Assembly: GCF_016595525.1 (NCBI RefSeq)
Contig: NZ_JAENII010000012.1
Span: forward strand, 62,001-126,000
Direction: 5' to 3'
From: Haloferula rosea
GTDB lineage: Bacteria; Verrucomicrobiota; Verrucomicrobiia; Verrucomicrobiales; Akkermansiaceae
Length of the DNA: 64,000 nt
Shown: positions 17,821-25,993 of the stretch, one piece after another
How positions within the stretch are numbered: position 1 is the first letter of the stretch
Layout: every line of letters starts with the position of its first letter
Notes under the pieces: model-generated
Databases searched by the model: none
The model's input: the letters and a program-made list of their open reading frames with translations, nothing else
What the model was told of the DNA's origin: nothing
Position numbers and translations under genes: made by a program

Positions 17821-17851
17821 GAGCGTGCGAGCCCGGTCGCACGCTCTTTTT
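17821..17851 (+). terminator. rho-independent terminator of the fucI-fucP unit
   Basis: GAGCGTGCGA (17821-17830) pairs perfectly with TCGCACGCTC (17837-17846), a 10-bp stem with a 6-nt loop, directly followed by T5. It lies just 3' of fucP and abuts the convergent rsgA stop. Confidence 0.93.
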
Positions 17852-17853
17852 GT

Positions 17854-18972
17854 TTACCGCCATTCGCCTCGCCGCTCGCGCTCGAGCTCGATCCGATCCT
17901 CGAGGTTGCGGGCCTTCACCTTGCGGTTGCGCTTGGCCCAGCGCTCGGTCGCCATCTGGCGTTTCTTCGCCCGCTGGGTGAGTTTTTCCACCTCCTCATC
18001 GAGCCGCAGGAAACTCTCGAGCCGCTCGATCTCGAGCTCGCCCGACTCCACCGCGGCGCGGATCGCACAGCCCTTGTCGGAGCCGTGCTTGCAGTCGTGG
18101 AACTTGCACTGGGTCGTCAATGCCTCCACATCGGCAAAACTCTCGCGCAGCGTCTGCTCGTCGGTCCACATCTGGATCTCCCGCATCCCCGGGTTGTCGA
18201 TCAGCATCCCCCCGCCCGGCAGGATCACCAGCTCACGCGCCGTCGTCGTGTGCCTGCCCTTGCCGGTCACTTCGTTCACCTCGCTGGTCCACTGCCATTC
18301 CTCGCCCATCAACTGATTGACCAGGGTGGATTTCCCGACGCCGCTCGAACCTACGACACACATCGTAATTCCCGGCTTCAGGTGGCTCTTCAGGATTTCC
18401 AGGCCGCTGCCTTCGAGCGCGCTGACCACGTGGATCTCCGCTTCGGGCCACAGCACCTGCAACTCGGCTTTCGCCGCCTCGCAATGGTCCTCCGGAAATG
18501 CGTCGGCCTTGTTGATCAGAACCAGCGGGTCGGCCCCGCTGCGGCGGATCAGCGTGAAATAGCGCTCCATGCGCCGGGGATTGTGGTCGGATCCCGGATC
18601 GGTCACGACCGTCACCACATCCACATTCGCCCCGATCACCTGCTCTTCACTGCTGTTGCCCGGCAGCTTGCGGGAGAAGCACGACATCCGGCCCAACCGC
18701 GCACGGATCACCGGGCTGTCGCCCTCTTCGCCCATCTCGATGGCCACCCAGTCGCCGACCGCCGGCAGATCGGCATCGCATGCCGCATCGTGCCAGACCT
18801 TGCCGGAAAGGATCACATCCACTTCATCGATGCCGCCGTCCTCCTCCACGACCAGGGCACCATAATTGATGGTTGTTTCGCGGACCAGCCGGGCCGCCAG
18901 CCGTCCCTGTTTGGCATGCGGAGCGAACTCCCTTTCCAAATCTTCATTCCATCCAAGGTCGGCAGCGGTCAT
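17854..18972 (-). CDS. rsgA: small ribosomal subunit biogenesis GTPase RsgA (YjeQ)
   Basis: This is a circularly permuted GTPase of 372 aa. The N-terminal OB domain runs to about residue 110. The G motifs appear in permuted order: G4 NKAD (154-157), G1 GSSGVGKST (208-216), G3 DNPG (259-262). The zinc-binding set follows as C289, C294, H296 and C302 (CKFHDCKHGSDKGC). Family knowledge: late 30S maturation factor that releases RbfA. It overlaps the upstream EEP lipoprotein gene by 4 bp (ATGA), so it is the last gene of a three-gene operon with a parvulin-type isomerase and that lipoprotein. Confidence 0.96.
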   Translation of the reverse strand: MTAADLGWNEDLEREFAPHAKQGRLAARLVRETTINYGALVVEEDGGIDEVDVILSGKVWHDAACDADLPAVGDWVAIEMGEEGDSPVIRARLGRMSCFSRKLPGNSSEEQVIGANVDVVTVVTDPGSDHNPRRMERYFTLIRRSGADPLVLINKADAFPEDHCEAAKAELQVLWPEAEIHVVSALEGSGLEILKSHLKPGITMCVVGSSGVGKSTLVNQLMGEEWQWTSEVNEVTGKGRHTTTARELVILPGGGMLIDNPGMREIQMWTDEQTLRESFADVEALTTQCKFHDCKHGSDKGCAIRAAVESGELEIERLESFLRLDEEVEKLTQRAKKRQMATERWAKRNRKVKARNLEDRIELERERRGEWR

Positions 18973-19928
18973 TCAGTCAGGAGTGTAGCGGTATTCTCCC
19001 CGTCTGTCGATGCAGGCCAGGACACCCTCGCCCACACCGGAAAGTGGTCGGACGGCTGGGTCCGCTGCGTCGGCGCCCGGAAAATGCCGGCATCCAGAGC
19101 CACCGCCCCCTGCGAGACCAGAATGTGGTCGACCTTCGCCCAACCGGTCCGATCCGCCGACCAGAAATGCAGCGTCCGCCGATCCCTGCGGTCCGGATTC
19201 CGATCGTCGAAGGGGTCGCTGAAATTCCCACTCCAGCCGTCCACCGTCCGCCCGGACAGCTTCACCTGCGTGCCGCGGAAATACGCCACCGCCGGGTTGT
19301 TCTCCACCGCATTGAAGTCACCCAGCAGCACCACCGGATCCTCGCCGTGGGTCCGCGCATCGATCCTCTCGGCGATCAGCACGGCCGCCCGTTCCCGCGA
19401 ACCCTGATGACGGTGATCGAAGTGCGTGTTGTAGACGTAGAAACCCCGGCCACTGGAGCGGTCGACCAGGCGCACCCAACTCGTGCAGCGCACCACCGAA
19501 TTCCCCCACGTCCGCGAGCCCGGCTGCTCCGGGTAGTCCGACAACCAGAAGGTCCCCGACTCGCTTTCCTCGAAGCGGTCCCGCTTCCAGAAGATCCCCG
19601 CATACTCACCGGCACGTTTCCCATCGTCCCGACCGACTCCGTAGAAGCGATAGTCGGGCAGCGAGGCCCATAGGTCCGCGACCTGACCATGCAGCGCCTC
19701 CTGCACGCCGAGGACGTCCGGATCGATCTCACGGACGGTCGCAAGCACCCGGTCGAGGCGGTTCGGCCACGACTTCCACCCGCGGTCCTGATCGCCCTCG
19801 TAGCGGATGTTGAAACTGCACAGCTGAAGCTCCAGCGCACCGTCCAGACTGACCGGCACCGCTCGCGGTGGCTCTTCCTTCCGGCAGCCACCGGCCACCA
19901 GCAGCATGATCAGGATCCAAGCCCTCAT
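18969..19928 (-). CDS. lipoprotein endonuclease/exonuclease/phosphatase (EEP) family
   Basis: The N-terminus is a lipoprotein signal (MRAWILIMLLVAGG then Cys 15), so the enzyme is membrane-anchored outside the cytoplasm. The EEP fold is shown by CSFNIRYEG (Asn motif), LGVQEALHGQV (catalytic Glu), VYNTHFDHR, VLLGDFNAVENNP and the C-terminal PSDHFPVWARV. Metal and catalytic residues are all present at 319 aa. The substrate may be nucleic acid, inositol phosphate or sphingomyelin; sequence does not decide. It overlaps both neighbours by 4 bp. Confidence 0.92.
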   Translation of the reverse strand: MRAWILIMLLVAGGCRKEEPPRAVPVSLDGALELQLCSFNIRYEGDQDRGWKSWPNRLDRVLATVREIDPDVLGVQEALHGQVADLWASLPDYRFYGVGRDDGKRAGEYAGIFWKRDRFEESESGTFWLSDYPEQPGSRTWGNSVVRCTSWVRLVDRSSGRGFYVYNTHFDHRHQGSRERAAVLIAERIDARTHGEDPVVLLGDFNAVENNPAVAYFRGTQVKLSGRTVDGWSGNFSDPFDDRNPDRRDRRTLHFWSADRTGWAKVDHILVSQGAVALDAGIFRAPTQRTQPSDHFPVWARVSWPASTDGENTATLLTE

Positions 19929-20989
19929 TCGTCCGTGATCATTTCCGGAAAGACCTGAATGCTGATCTTCTGCTGCGCCCTGAGCGACTTGCGATAAGCC
20001 TCCACCATGTCGATGCGCTTCGCCGTTTCCAAAGCCAGCATGACCTCATCCTTCGCATCCTCGAACGAGCGCTTCTCCGCAGGCCGTTTCTCGAGCACCT
20101 CGACCAGATGCCAGCCGATCTTGGTGCGCAACAGTTCGGCCTTCCCCACCTTCATCTGAAACACCGGCTCACCGAAATCCGCGGGCAGGCGGTCCAGCGT
20201 CATCCAACCCAATTCGCCGCCCTTCGACTTCGTCTTCGGATCCTCGCTGATCGATGCCGCCAACCCGGCGAACTTCTTCGTCCCCGCGCGCAGCTCACCC
20301 AGCGCCGCCGTTAGAGTCGCCTTCGCCTTGTCCGACTCACGGTTCAGGGTCGAGAGAAACACATGGCGGACGCGGACGCGCTCCGGGATCTCGAATTTGT
20401 CGGCCCGCTCCTCGAACCACTCGCGGGCATCCTCTTCCTTCACCTCGATCTCATCCCCGATCTGGGACTCAATGAACTTCACCTGCTGGATGCGCGCGCC
20501 CAGACGCAGGCGCAGCTCCCTCTCGCTGTCGATGCCCTCCGCCGCCAGCTCCTGCTTCATTTCCTCCCTGCTGGAGAACCTTGAAGCCAGATTGCGGATG
20601 GCCTCATTCACCTCCTCCTCACTCACCGGGGCATGCTCGGTATTGTGCTGCACCTTCACCCGCAGGAGATGGTGGTCGATCAACTCATTGAGCACCGCCA
20701 TCCGCAGTTCGCGGCGTTCCTCCGGCTCCAGTTCCTCCATCGTCCTCCCTTCCAGCCACAGGCGCTCCTTCGCCGCCCGCTCGACCTGCGAGCGCAGGAT
20801 GGGGTGGCCGAACACCCGCGCCACCACGCCCTGGCTCTTGGCGTAGGCGATCGCCTCCGGACTATCCGGGCGATCCGTCTGGATCCGCCGGTTCAGCGGA
20901 CCATTGAACAGGAAAAGATCACCCGCCACGTACAGCAGCACGACCGAGTAGATCGCCAGGCGAACGGTGAATTTTTTCGAAGGAGTCAT
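19925..20989 (-). CDS. parvulin-type peptidyl-prolyl isomerase, membrane-anchored (PpiC/SurA-like)
   Basis: The single N-terminal hydrophobic helix (residues 9-28, VRLAIYSVVLLYVAGDLFLF) lacks a clear cleavage site, so the protein is probably an inner-membrane-anchored periplasmic chaperone. Residues 60-190 form a SurA_N-like helical domain with many charged residues. The parvulin domain covers about 205-310 (RVRHVFLSTLNRESDKAKAT, the glycine-rich SKGGELGWM and the TKIGWHLVEVLEKRP end). At 354 aa the size is typical. First gene of the operon with the EEP lipoprotein and rsgA. Confidence 0.92.
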   Translation of the reverse strand: MTPSKKFTVRLAIYSVVLLYVAGDLFLFNGPLNRRIQTDRPDSPEAIAYAKSQGVVARVFGHPILRSQVERAAKERLWLEGRTMEELEPEERRELRMAVLNELIDHHLLRVKVQHNTEHAPVSEEEVNEAIRNLASRFSSREEMKQELAAEGIDSERELRLRLGARIQQVKFIESQIGDEIEVKEEDAREWFEERADKFEIPERVRVRHVFLSTLNRESDKAKATLTAALGELRAGTKKFAGLAASISEDPKTKSKGGELGWMTLDRLPADFGEPVFQMKVGKAELLRTKIGWHLVEVLEKRPAEKRSFEDAKDEVMLALETAKRIDMVEAYRKSLRAQQKISIQVFPEMITDE

Positions 20990-21032
20990 GCAAGCGACGG
21001 AACGGACCGTGAAACAACTACGCCGTCACCCG

Positions 21033-22193
21033 CTAGCGAATTTCGACCGAAGCTCCCGGCCGGATGAAGTCAGGCAAACGGGTCGCATCCCAGTTGGCCA
21101 TCCGGATGCACCCCGCGCTGCGGGAACGTCCGATCGTCTCCGGGTCCGAGGTCCCGTGAACCCCGATGCCCGACACGCTCAGACCCATCCAGATCACACC
21201 CACCGGGCTGTTCGGGCCCGGTGGGATGTTGAGCGCGTTGTTGCTGCGCTTGCCGGTATCCAGCAGCGATTGATCGTAGCGCCACACCGGCAGCTGCACC
21301 GCATTCTTCATCTCCCACAGCCCGTATTTGATGAACTGTGGCTTGCCCGGCGTGATCGGGAAGCTCGCGACCAGCGCGCGGTTCGCCTGCACCTGCACCG
21401 GTCCCTCGGGGTCCGCCACGATCAGGGCCGTCGGCGTCGATTCGTAGATGCGCGCCTGATTGACCTTGGTGTCGATCACCATGTGACGGCTCGCCAGCAG
21501 CTCGACCGGGTCGTAGCGGCTGCCATTCAGGTTCTCGATCAGAAACGGCTTCACATTGGGCACGATCAGCGAGCCGCTCGGCTGCAAGCCATAGACCTGC
21601 TTTTGGCTGTTGAGCTCGATCAGGAAATCGACATCCGTGTGGTAGCGCTCCGACATGAACTCCCCATAGCTCCGGTAGCTCATCCGCTTCTCCTTCGCCT
21701 GCGCGGCCTTCTTGTAGGAAAGCTTGGTATTCACCCACTTCGTCGCCACCTCGGGCACGATCGCCAGCGCGAAGGGATTCGGCACCGCCTTGCGGGCCGC
21801 CGCCATCACCGCGCTCAGATCGTTCGACGGGTGACCGTGCACTTCATTCCACGCATTCACCGCCAGGATCGTGAAGCGACCCGGCTTGCCATCGATCACC
21901 CCCGGGCCGAAATGCGCCTGATCGAGAAAAATCTGCAACCTCACGGCATCCTCGCCCTTCGGCAGCGCGCCGATTTCCGGAGTGTCCGAGGCAGGATTCG
22001 GCTTCACCTCCGGAAGCGTGACCTCACCCGGTGGCAGCGGCTTCGCTTCCGCCGCCCGCGGCGACGGATCGATCAGCACGGCATCGTTCTCCGGCGTGAT
22101 GTCGGATGGATCGACCGGCAAGGCACGAGGTGCCTCGGCAAAGGCCGACGAAACAAAAATAATCATGGCCCACAGGCCCAATTGGTGAATCAT
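21033..22193 (-). CDS. L,D-transpeptidase (YkuD family)
   Basis: The start at 22193 was chosen for its Sec signal peptide (MIHQLGLWAMIIFVSSAFAE); longer in-frame starts lack one. Residues 60-150 contain a peptidoglycan-binding-like helical region (VRLQIFLDQAHFGPGVIDGK). The YkuD domain ends with HGTSDPETIGRSRSAGCIRM, which includes the catalytic Cys. The usual His before Gly-Cys (SHGC) is Ala here (SAGC), but the upstream His is present. Family knowledge: forms 3-3 cross-links or anchors lipoproteins to peptidoglycan. It is divergent from the ThuA-like gene. Confidence 0.93.
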   Translation of the reverse strand: MIHQLGLWAMIIFVSSAFAEAPRALPVDPSDITPENDAVLIDPSPRAAEAKPLPPGEVTLPEVKPNPASDTPEIGALPKGEDAVRLQIFLDQAHFGPGVIDGKPGRFTILAVNAWNEVHGHPSNDLSAVMAAARKAVPNPFALAIVPEVATKWVNTKLSYKKAAQAKEKRMSYRSYGEFMSERYHTDVDFLIELNSQKQVYGLQPSGSLIVPNVKPFLIENLNGSRYDPVELLASRHMVIDTKVNQARIYESTPTALIVADPEGPVQVQANRALVASFPITPGKPQFIKYGLWEMKNAVQLPVWRYDQSLLDTGKRSNNALNIPPGPNSPVGVIWMGLSVSGIGVHGTSDPETIGRSRSAGCIRMANWDATRLPDFIRPGASVEIR

Positions 22194-22312
22194 TGGTAGA
22201 GGAATCTTGCGGAACACGCGGACCATGCCACGACATGGCTCGCCTGTCATGCGGGTTTCCCGCGACCGATGAAAAGAATGCGCAAACACGCTGCGTAGAC
22301 CTCCGACCTGCT

Positions 22313-23278
22313 ATGAAACTCAGATACCTCCTCGCCCTCGTCCCTTTTCTCACCCCACTTCAGGCCGAAGACCCATGGCTCGTCTTCGAAGGGAAGGAAG
22401 GCCCCGGAAAAGGCAAAAATGTAGTCCTCATCAGCGGTGATGAAGAATACCGCTCGGAAGAAACCATGCCCATGCTCGGCAAGATCCTTTCCGAGCGCCA
22501 CGGCTTCACCTGCACCGTGCTCTTCGCCATCAACAAGAAGACCGGCGAAATCGACCCCAACGAGCAAACGAACATCCCCGGCATGTCGTCGGTCGCCGAC
22601 GCCGACTTCGTCATCCTCGGACTGCGTTTCCGCGAACTTCCGGATGCCGATACCAAGTTCCTTTACGACTACGTCGAGGCCGGCAAGCCGCTCCTCGGTC
22701 TGCGCACCTCCACCCACGCCTTCAAGTACGGACGCCTCAAGGACAGCCCCTACGCCAAGTGGTCCTTCAACTCGAAGGAATACAGCGGTGGCTTCGGACG
22801 CCAGATTCTCGGTGAAACCTGGATCAACCACCACGGCAAGCACGGTGGTGAAAGCACCCGGGGCGTCATCGACGAAACCCACAAGTCCCACCCGCTCCTT
22901 CGTGGGGTGGAAGATGTCTGGGGCGACACCGACGTGTATGGCATCAAGAAGCTTCCGGACGATGCCAAGGTGCTCATCCATGGCCAAGTGCTTGCCGGCA
23001 TGACGCCCGACGCCAAACCGGTCGAAGGCGCCAAGAACGATCCCATGATGCCCGTCGCGTGGGTGCGTGAGGACAAGAAGGTCATCTGCACCACGATGGG
23101 CTCCGCCACCGACTTCGTCGCCCCCGGCCTGCGCCGCTTCGTCATCAACTCCGCCTACTGGGCCACCGGCCTTGAGATCCCCGAGGAGCTGAACGTCGAC
23201 TTCGTCGGCGAGTTCAAGCCAACCCCGTTCGGCTTCAACAAATTCATCAAGGGCAAGAAGCCCGCCGACTACCGCTGA
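22313..23278 (+). CDS. secreted ThuA-like domain protein
   Basis: From ATG 22313 the product has a Sec signal peptide (MKLRYLLALVPFLTPLQAED). The rest is a ThuA/class-I-amidotransferase-like fold: VVLISGDEEYRSEETMPMLG near the N-terminus, the DFVILGLRFRELPDADTKF strand and LLGLRTSTHAF loop. A His-rich region (INHHGKHGGESTRG) follows, ending in TTMGSATDFVAPGLRRFVIN. At 321 aa it is typical of verrucomicrobial and planctomycete ThuA-like proteins found beside glycan genes. Family knowledge: ThuA is linked to trehalose or glycan utilisation; the catalytic role is not established. An upstream ATG at 22193 was rejected. Confidence 0.85.
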   Translation: MKLRYLLALVPFLTPLQAEDPWLVFEGKEGPGKGKNVVLISGDEEYRSEETMPMLGKILSERHGFTCTVLFAINKKTGEIDPNEQTNIPGMSSVADADFVILGLRFRELPDADTKFLYDYVEAGKPLLGLRTSTHAFKYGRLKDSPYAKWSFNSKEYSGGFGRQILGETWINHHGKHGGESTRGVIDETHKSHPLLRGVEDVWGDTDVYGIKKLPDDAKVLIHGQVLAGMTPDAKPVEGAKNDPMMPVAWVREDKKVICTTMGSATDFVAPGLRRFVINSAYWATGLEIPEELNVDFVGEFKPTPFGFNKFIKGKKPADYR

Positions 23279-23317
23279 GCTCCACCACGGAGCCAGCCTC
23301 CCGGATTCCACCTTTCC

Positions 23318-23352
23318 GAAGCCTCCGTCCCACCCCGGGATGGAGGCTTCTT
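23318..23352 (+). terminator. strong hairpin after the ThuA-like gene
   Basis: GAAGCCTCCGTCCC and GGGATGGAGGCTTC pair over 14 bp (one G-T wobble) with a 5-nt loop, 40 bp after the stop codon. The U-run is weak (TT), but the stem is very stable. Confidence 0.7.
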
Positions 23353-23400
23353 GCGTTGCGCGGTCCGGTCCCCTTCCCCCCCACCGGATCCCATGCCCGG

Positions 23401-23437
23401 AAAAAAGACAAGGGCCGTTGGTTTCCCAACGGCCCTT
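23401..23437 (-). terminator. rho-independent terminator of the tRNA-Gly gene
   Basis: On the minus strand the 12-bp perfect stem AAGGGCCGTTGG/CCAACGGCCCTT (23410-23437, 4-nt loop) is followed by GTCTTTTTT. It begins 2 bp after the encoded CCA end of the tRNA gene, so the transcript is a single tRNA. Confidence 0.9.
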
Positions 23438-23439
23438 GA

Positions 23440-23514
23440 TGGAGCGGGTGATCAGATTCGAACTGACGACATCAACCTTGGCAAGGTTGCGCTCTACCCC
23501 TGAGCTACACCCGC
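23440..23514 (-). tRNA. tRNA-Gly (anticodon GCC)
   Basis: The minus strand reads a complete 75-nt cloverleaf with encoded CCA. The acceptor stem is GCGGGTG with CACCCGC (7 bp), the D arm is GCTCAGGGGTAGAGC, and the anticodon arm is CAACC-TTGCCAA-GGTTG with GCC at the anticodon. The T arm carries the invariant TTCGAAT. It is flanked by its own promoter-like sequence and a strong terminator. Confidence 0.97.
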
Positions 23515-23535
23515 GTTGCGCGAACGCGTGCGCGG

Positions 23536-23563
23536 TTTCTACACGTCCGACGGGGGCGATCAA
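23536..23563 (-). promoter_or_regulatory. possible promoter of the tRNA-Gly gene
   Basis: On the minus strand TTGATC (-35) and TAGAAA (-10) are separated by 16 bp and lie about 22 bp upstream of the mature tRNA 5' end. Each box matches the sigma70 consensus at 4 of 6 positions. Confidence 0.4.
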
Positions 23564-23672
23564 GAGATTTTTTGAAGTTGTTGGGATTTTTGTAGTCATC
23601 ACCCATCCGGCCCGCCTCTGGGTGGATTCCGCATTCGACAATCGATTTTCATCCATCGACATTCCCCCCGCC

Positions 23673-24479
23673 ATGTCTGACAAGCTCGCTGAAATCATCG
23701 CCACCAAACACAAGGAAGTGGAGGCCCTCCTCCCCCGCGCCGGGCACCTCCGCTCCGCCGCCTTGCAACGGAACGAGTTTCGCGGATTCCGCGCCGCCCT
23801 GGACCGCGGACCGGACAAGCTCGGAGTGATCGCCGAGATCAAGAAGGCCTCACCGTCCGCCGGCATCATCGACCCGAATTTCGACCCACTCCGCCAGGCC
23901 AAGCGCTACTTCGAGGGCGGTGCCTCCTGCCTGTCCATCCTCACCGACGAGCCCTACTTCCAAGGATCCCTCAGCTACCTGACCAAGATCTCCGAGTTCG
24001 CGGAAGCCCCGCTGCTGAGGAAGGATTTCATGGTCCACCCGCTCCAGATCCACGAAGCCGTGGTGGCCGGAGCCGATGCCATCCTGCTGATCGTCGCGGC
24101 CCTCGACGACGACACCCTCCGGCGTCTCTATCAGGAAGCCAAGGACTTCCAGCTCGACGTGCTCGTCGAAGTCCACGACCTGCCGGAAATGGAACGCGCC
24201 CTCGACCTCGAGGCCGACCTGATCGGCATCAACAACCGTAACCTGAAAACCTTCACCACCGACCTCACCACGACCGCACGACTGGCGGAGGAGGTCCCGG
24301 ATGAAGTACTACTGGTATCCGAGTCGGGCCTGAAGACGCTCGACGATGCCCAGCAGGTGCTTGATGCCGGTGCCAATGCCGTCCTGATCGGCGAGTCACT
24401 CATGCGCGCGGACAACCCGAGCGAGGCCATCCTCGACTACCTCGACCTCACCGCCCGTCCCGACGAGCTCGAAGTCTGA
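23673..24479 (+). CDS. trpC: indole-3-glycerol phosphate synthase TrpC
   Basis: A (beta/alpha)8 barrel of 268 aa with all IGPS signatures: IAEIKKASPSAGII near residues 51-64 (catalytic Lys), SILTDEPYFQGS, the LLRKDFMVHPLQI loop and IGINNRNLKTFTTDL. It ends with VSESGLKTLDDAQQVLDAGA and AVLIGESLMR. Family knowledge: converts carboxyphenylamino-deoxyribulose phosphate to indole-3-glycerol phosphate in tryptophan synthesis. It is isolated from other trp genes here and converges on the TPR gene, with only 13 bp between the stops. Confidence 0.96.
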   Translation: MSDKLAEIIATKHKEVEALLPRAGHLRSAALQRNEFRGFRAALDRGPDKLGVIAEIKKASPSAGIIDPNFDPLRQAKRYFEGGASCLSILTDEPYFQGSLSYLTKISEFAEAPLLRKDFMVHPLQIHEAVVAGADAILLIVAALDDDTLRRLYQEAKDFQLDVLVEVHDLPEMERALDLEADLIGINNRNLKTFTTDLTTTARLAEEVPDEVLLVSESGLKTLDDAQQVLDAGANAVLIGESLMRADNPSEAILDYLDLTARPDELEV

Positions 24480-24492
24480 GCGACGTGCCAAC

Positions 24493-25887
24493 CTACTCGG
24501 AGGCCTCGACCAATCGGGCAAGGCCCTCCCGGTAGGCCTGCAACTCTCCTCCCGGGCGGAGCACCAGCGCTTCATCGACCGCCTTCAAGGCCGGCTCGTA
24601 GCGCCGTTGATCAACCCGCACACGCGCCAGCTCGATCCACGCATCCGCCGCGGTCTCCGAAACCGCCGTCGCCCGTTCGAACAACAGGCTGGCTCCTGCC
24701 AGGTCGCCCGAGGTCATCTGATGGCGACCCAGCGCCAGCAGTGACTGCCCGTCGACCGGATCTTCATCGATCAGCACCTTCAGGGCCGCAGCTCCACGGT
24801 CCGGATCGCGGCCGGACTCGATGTCGAGGCGAGCCTGCGCCCGGCGCAGGCCGGCCGATGGTTTCCCCTCCTCCGGAGTGGCATGCCCGATGAGCAGATC
24901 CGCCAAGTCCCAGACTTCCCCCCTCATCGCCGATGCCAGCGTCGACAGCACCCGTCCCTCACCCGGCTTCGCCTCTCCTTCGAAGGCCTCATTCACCAAC
25001 TGAGACGCCACCTCGGCACGTCCGCCACGGAGATGAAGGTCCGCAAGAAGCAGCAGACCGTCGGAATCGAGACGTCCGAGACGCCGCGGCAATTCGAGGC
25101 TTTTTACCGCATCCTCGTTGCGCTCCAACTCCATCAACATCGAAGCCTGCAGCAACGCGTAGGATGCTTCATCAGGGCGCTGACGGATGACCTCATCGAG
25201 CAAGGCCACCGCTTCGACCTGCGCATCCAGATTCTGAAGACACTGGGCCACACCGGCCTTCCACTGCACCGATTCCGGCTGGCTCAACTGCGCCATCCGG
25301 TAGGCCTGCAGGGCACTGGCCCACTCACCCCGCTGCAATCGGCAATACCCCACCAAGCCGTACGTCGTCCCATCCGAATCACCGAGCCGCATCGCCTCGA
25401 GCAGATGCTCCAAGGCCTCCTCGAGCTCGCCCTTGCGGACCAGCACCAGGCCGAGGTTCCGATGCGCCCGCCGGAACGACGGGTAGCCCTCGATCGCCTC
25501 CTCGAATGACTTCTCGGCGTCATCCAAAAGCCCCTCCTCGAACTGGAGGTTCCCGAGATTGAACTTCAGCGCGGGTGACTTGGCCGTCAGGGAGCTGTCC
25601 TTGACCTTCTTCAAGGCCGACTCCCGTTTGCCATCCTCCATCAACTCCTGCACCTCCACAAGAAGCCCCCGGACTTCACTCGACACCACCGGCTCGATCC
25701 TCGCCTCGATCCGGTAGCTTCCGTTGAAGGACTTCACGAACGAAGGGTCCTTCCAGAAGGTGGTGGAGAGCGGCAAGGCTTCCGAACCGAACAGGCAGAA
25801 GCACCCGACAGCCCACAAGGAGCAGCCAATCCCCAAGGTTCTCGCAGCGGCACGAGATGGAATGACGGTGATAGGGTTAGTCCTCAT
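24493..25887 (-). CDS. TPR-repeat protein of the TonB2-type locus
   Basis: A 464-aa protein with an N-terminal hydrophobic export segment (around residues 18-38, LGIGCSLWAVGCFCLFGSEA). A long series of tetratricopeptide repeats follows from about residue 85 to 460 (ALKFNLGNLQFEEGLLDDAE, FRRAHRNLGLVLVRKGELEE, AADAWIELARVRVDQRRYEP). It is probably periplasmic. It is the last gene in the direction of the TonB cluster, 106 bp after the tonB stop. A TPR protein at this place is also seen in the TonB2 systems of Vibrio and Shewanella, where it supports TonB2-dependent uptake (family knowledge). A possible Fur-like site lies upstream. Confidence 0.85.
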   Translation of the reverse strand: MRTNPITVIPSRAAARTLGIGCSLWAVGCFCLFGSEALPLSTTFWKDPSFVKSFNGSYRIEARIEPVVSSEVRGLLVEVQELMEDGKRESALKKVKDSSLTAKSPALKFNLGNLQFEEGLLDDAEKSFEEAIEGYPSFRRAHRNLGLVLVRKGELEEALEHLLEAMRLGDSDGTTYGLVGYCRLQRGEWASALQAYRMAQLSQPESVQWKAGVAQCLQNLDAQVEAVALLDEVIRQRPDEASYALLQASMLMELERNEDAVKSLELPRRLGRLDSDGLLLLADLHLRGGRAEVASQLVNEAFEGEAKPGEGRVLSTLASAMRGEVWDLADLLIGHATPEEGKPSAGLRRAQARLDIESGRDPDRGAAALKVLIDEDPVDGQSLLALGRHQMTSGDLAGASLLFERATAVSETAADAWIELARVRVDQRRYEPALKAVDEALVLRPGGELQAYREGLARLVEASE

Positions 25888-25923
25888 GTTTCAGGTTCGG
25901 CTTCGCGGTTTTGATTCTGGAAA

Positions 25924-25938
25924 TGAGAATCGCGATCA
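25924..25938 (-). promoter_or_regulatory. weak Fur-like palindrome upstream of the TPR gene
   Basis: TGAGAATCGCGATCA has one perfect Fur half-site (TGAGAAT) and a poor second half (only TCA conserved). A neighbouring inverted repeat, GATTCT at 25913 and AGAATC at 25926, overlaps it. It lies 36 bp upstream of the TPR start codon. Confidence 0.25.
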
Positions 25939-25993
25939 ATTCATCGGTCTCTTTCAAAAGGGGTAACAGGCGGTCTGATGATGGTTGGGCACT

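Noticed and set aside
17791-19407. 538-aa plus-strand frame across rsgA and the EEP gene
   Set aside because: It spans two genes with firm motifs on the other strand and has a His/Arg/Leu-rich antisense composition.
20967-22199. 410-aa plus-strand frame opposite the L,D-transpeptidase
   Set aside because: Arg/His-rich antisense shadow without motifs.
22247-23902. 551-aa minus-strand frame covering the ThuA-like gene, tRNA and trpC start
   Set aside because: It would read through a tRNA gene and two coding regions; clearly a chance frame.
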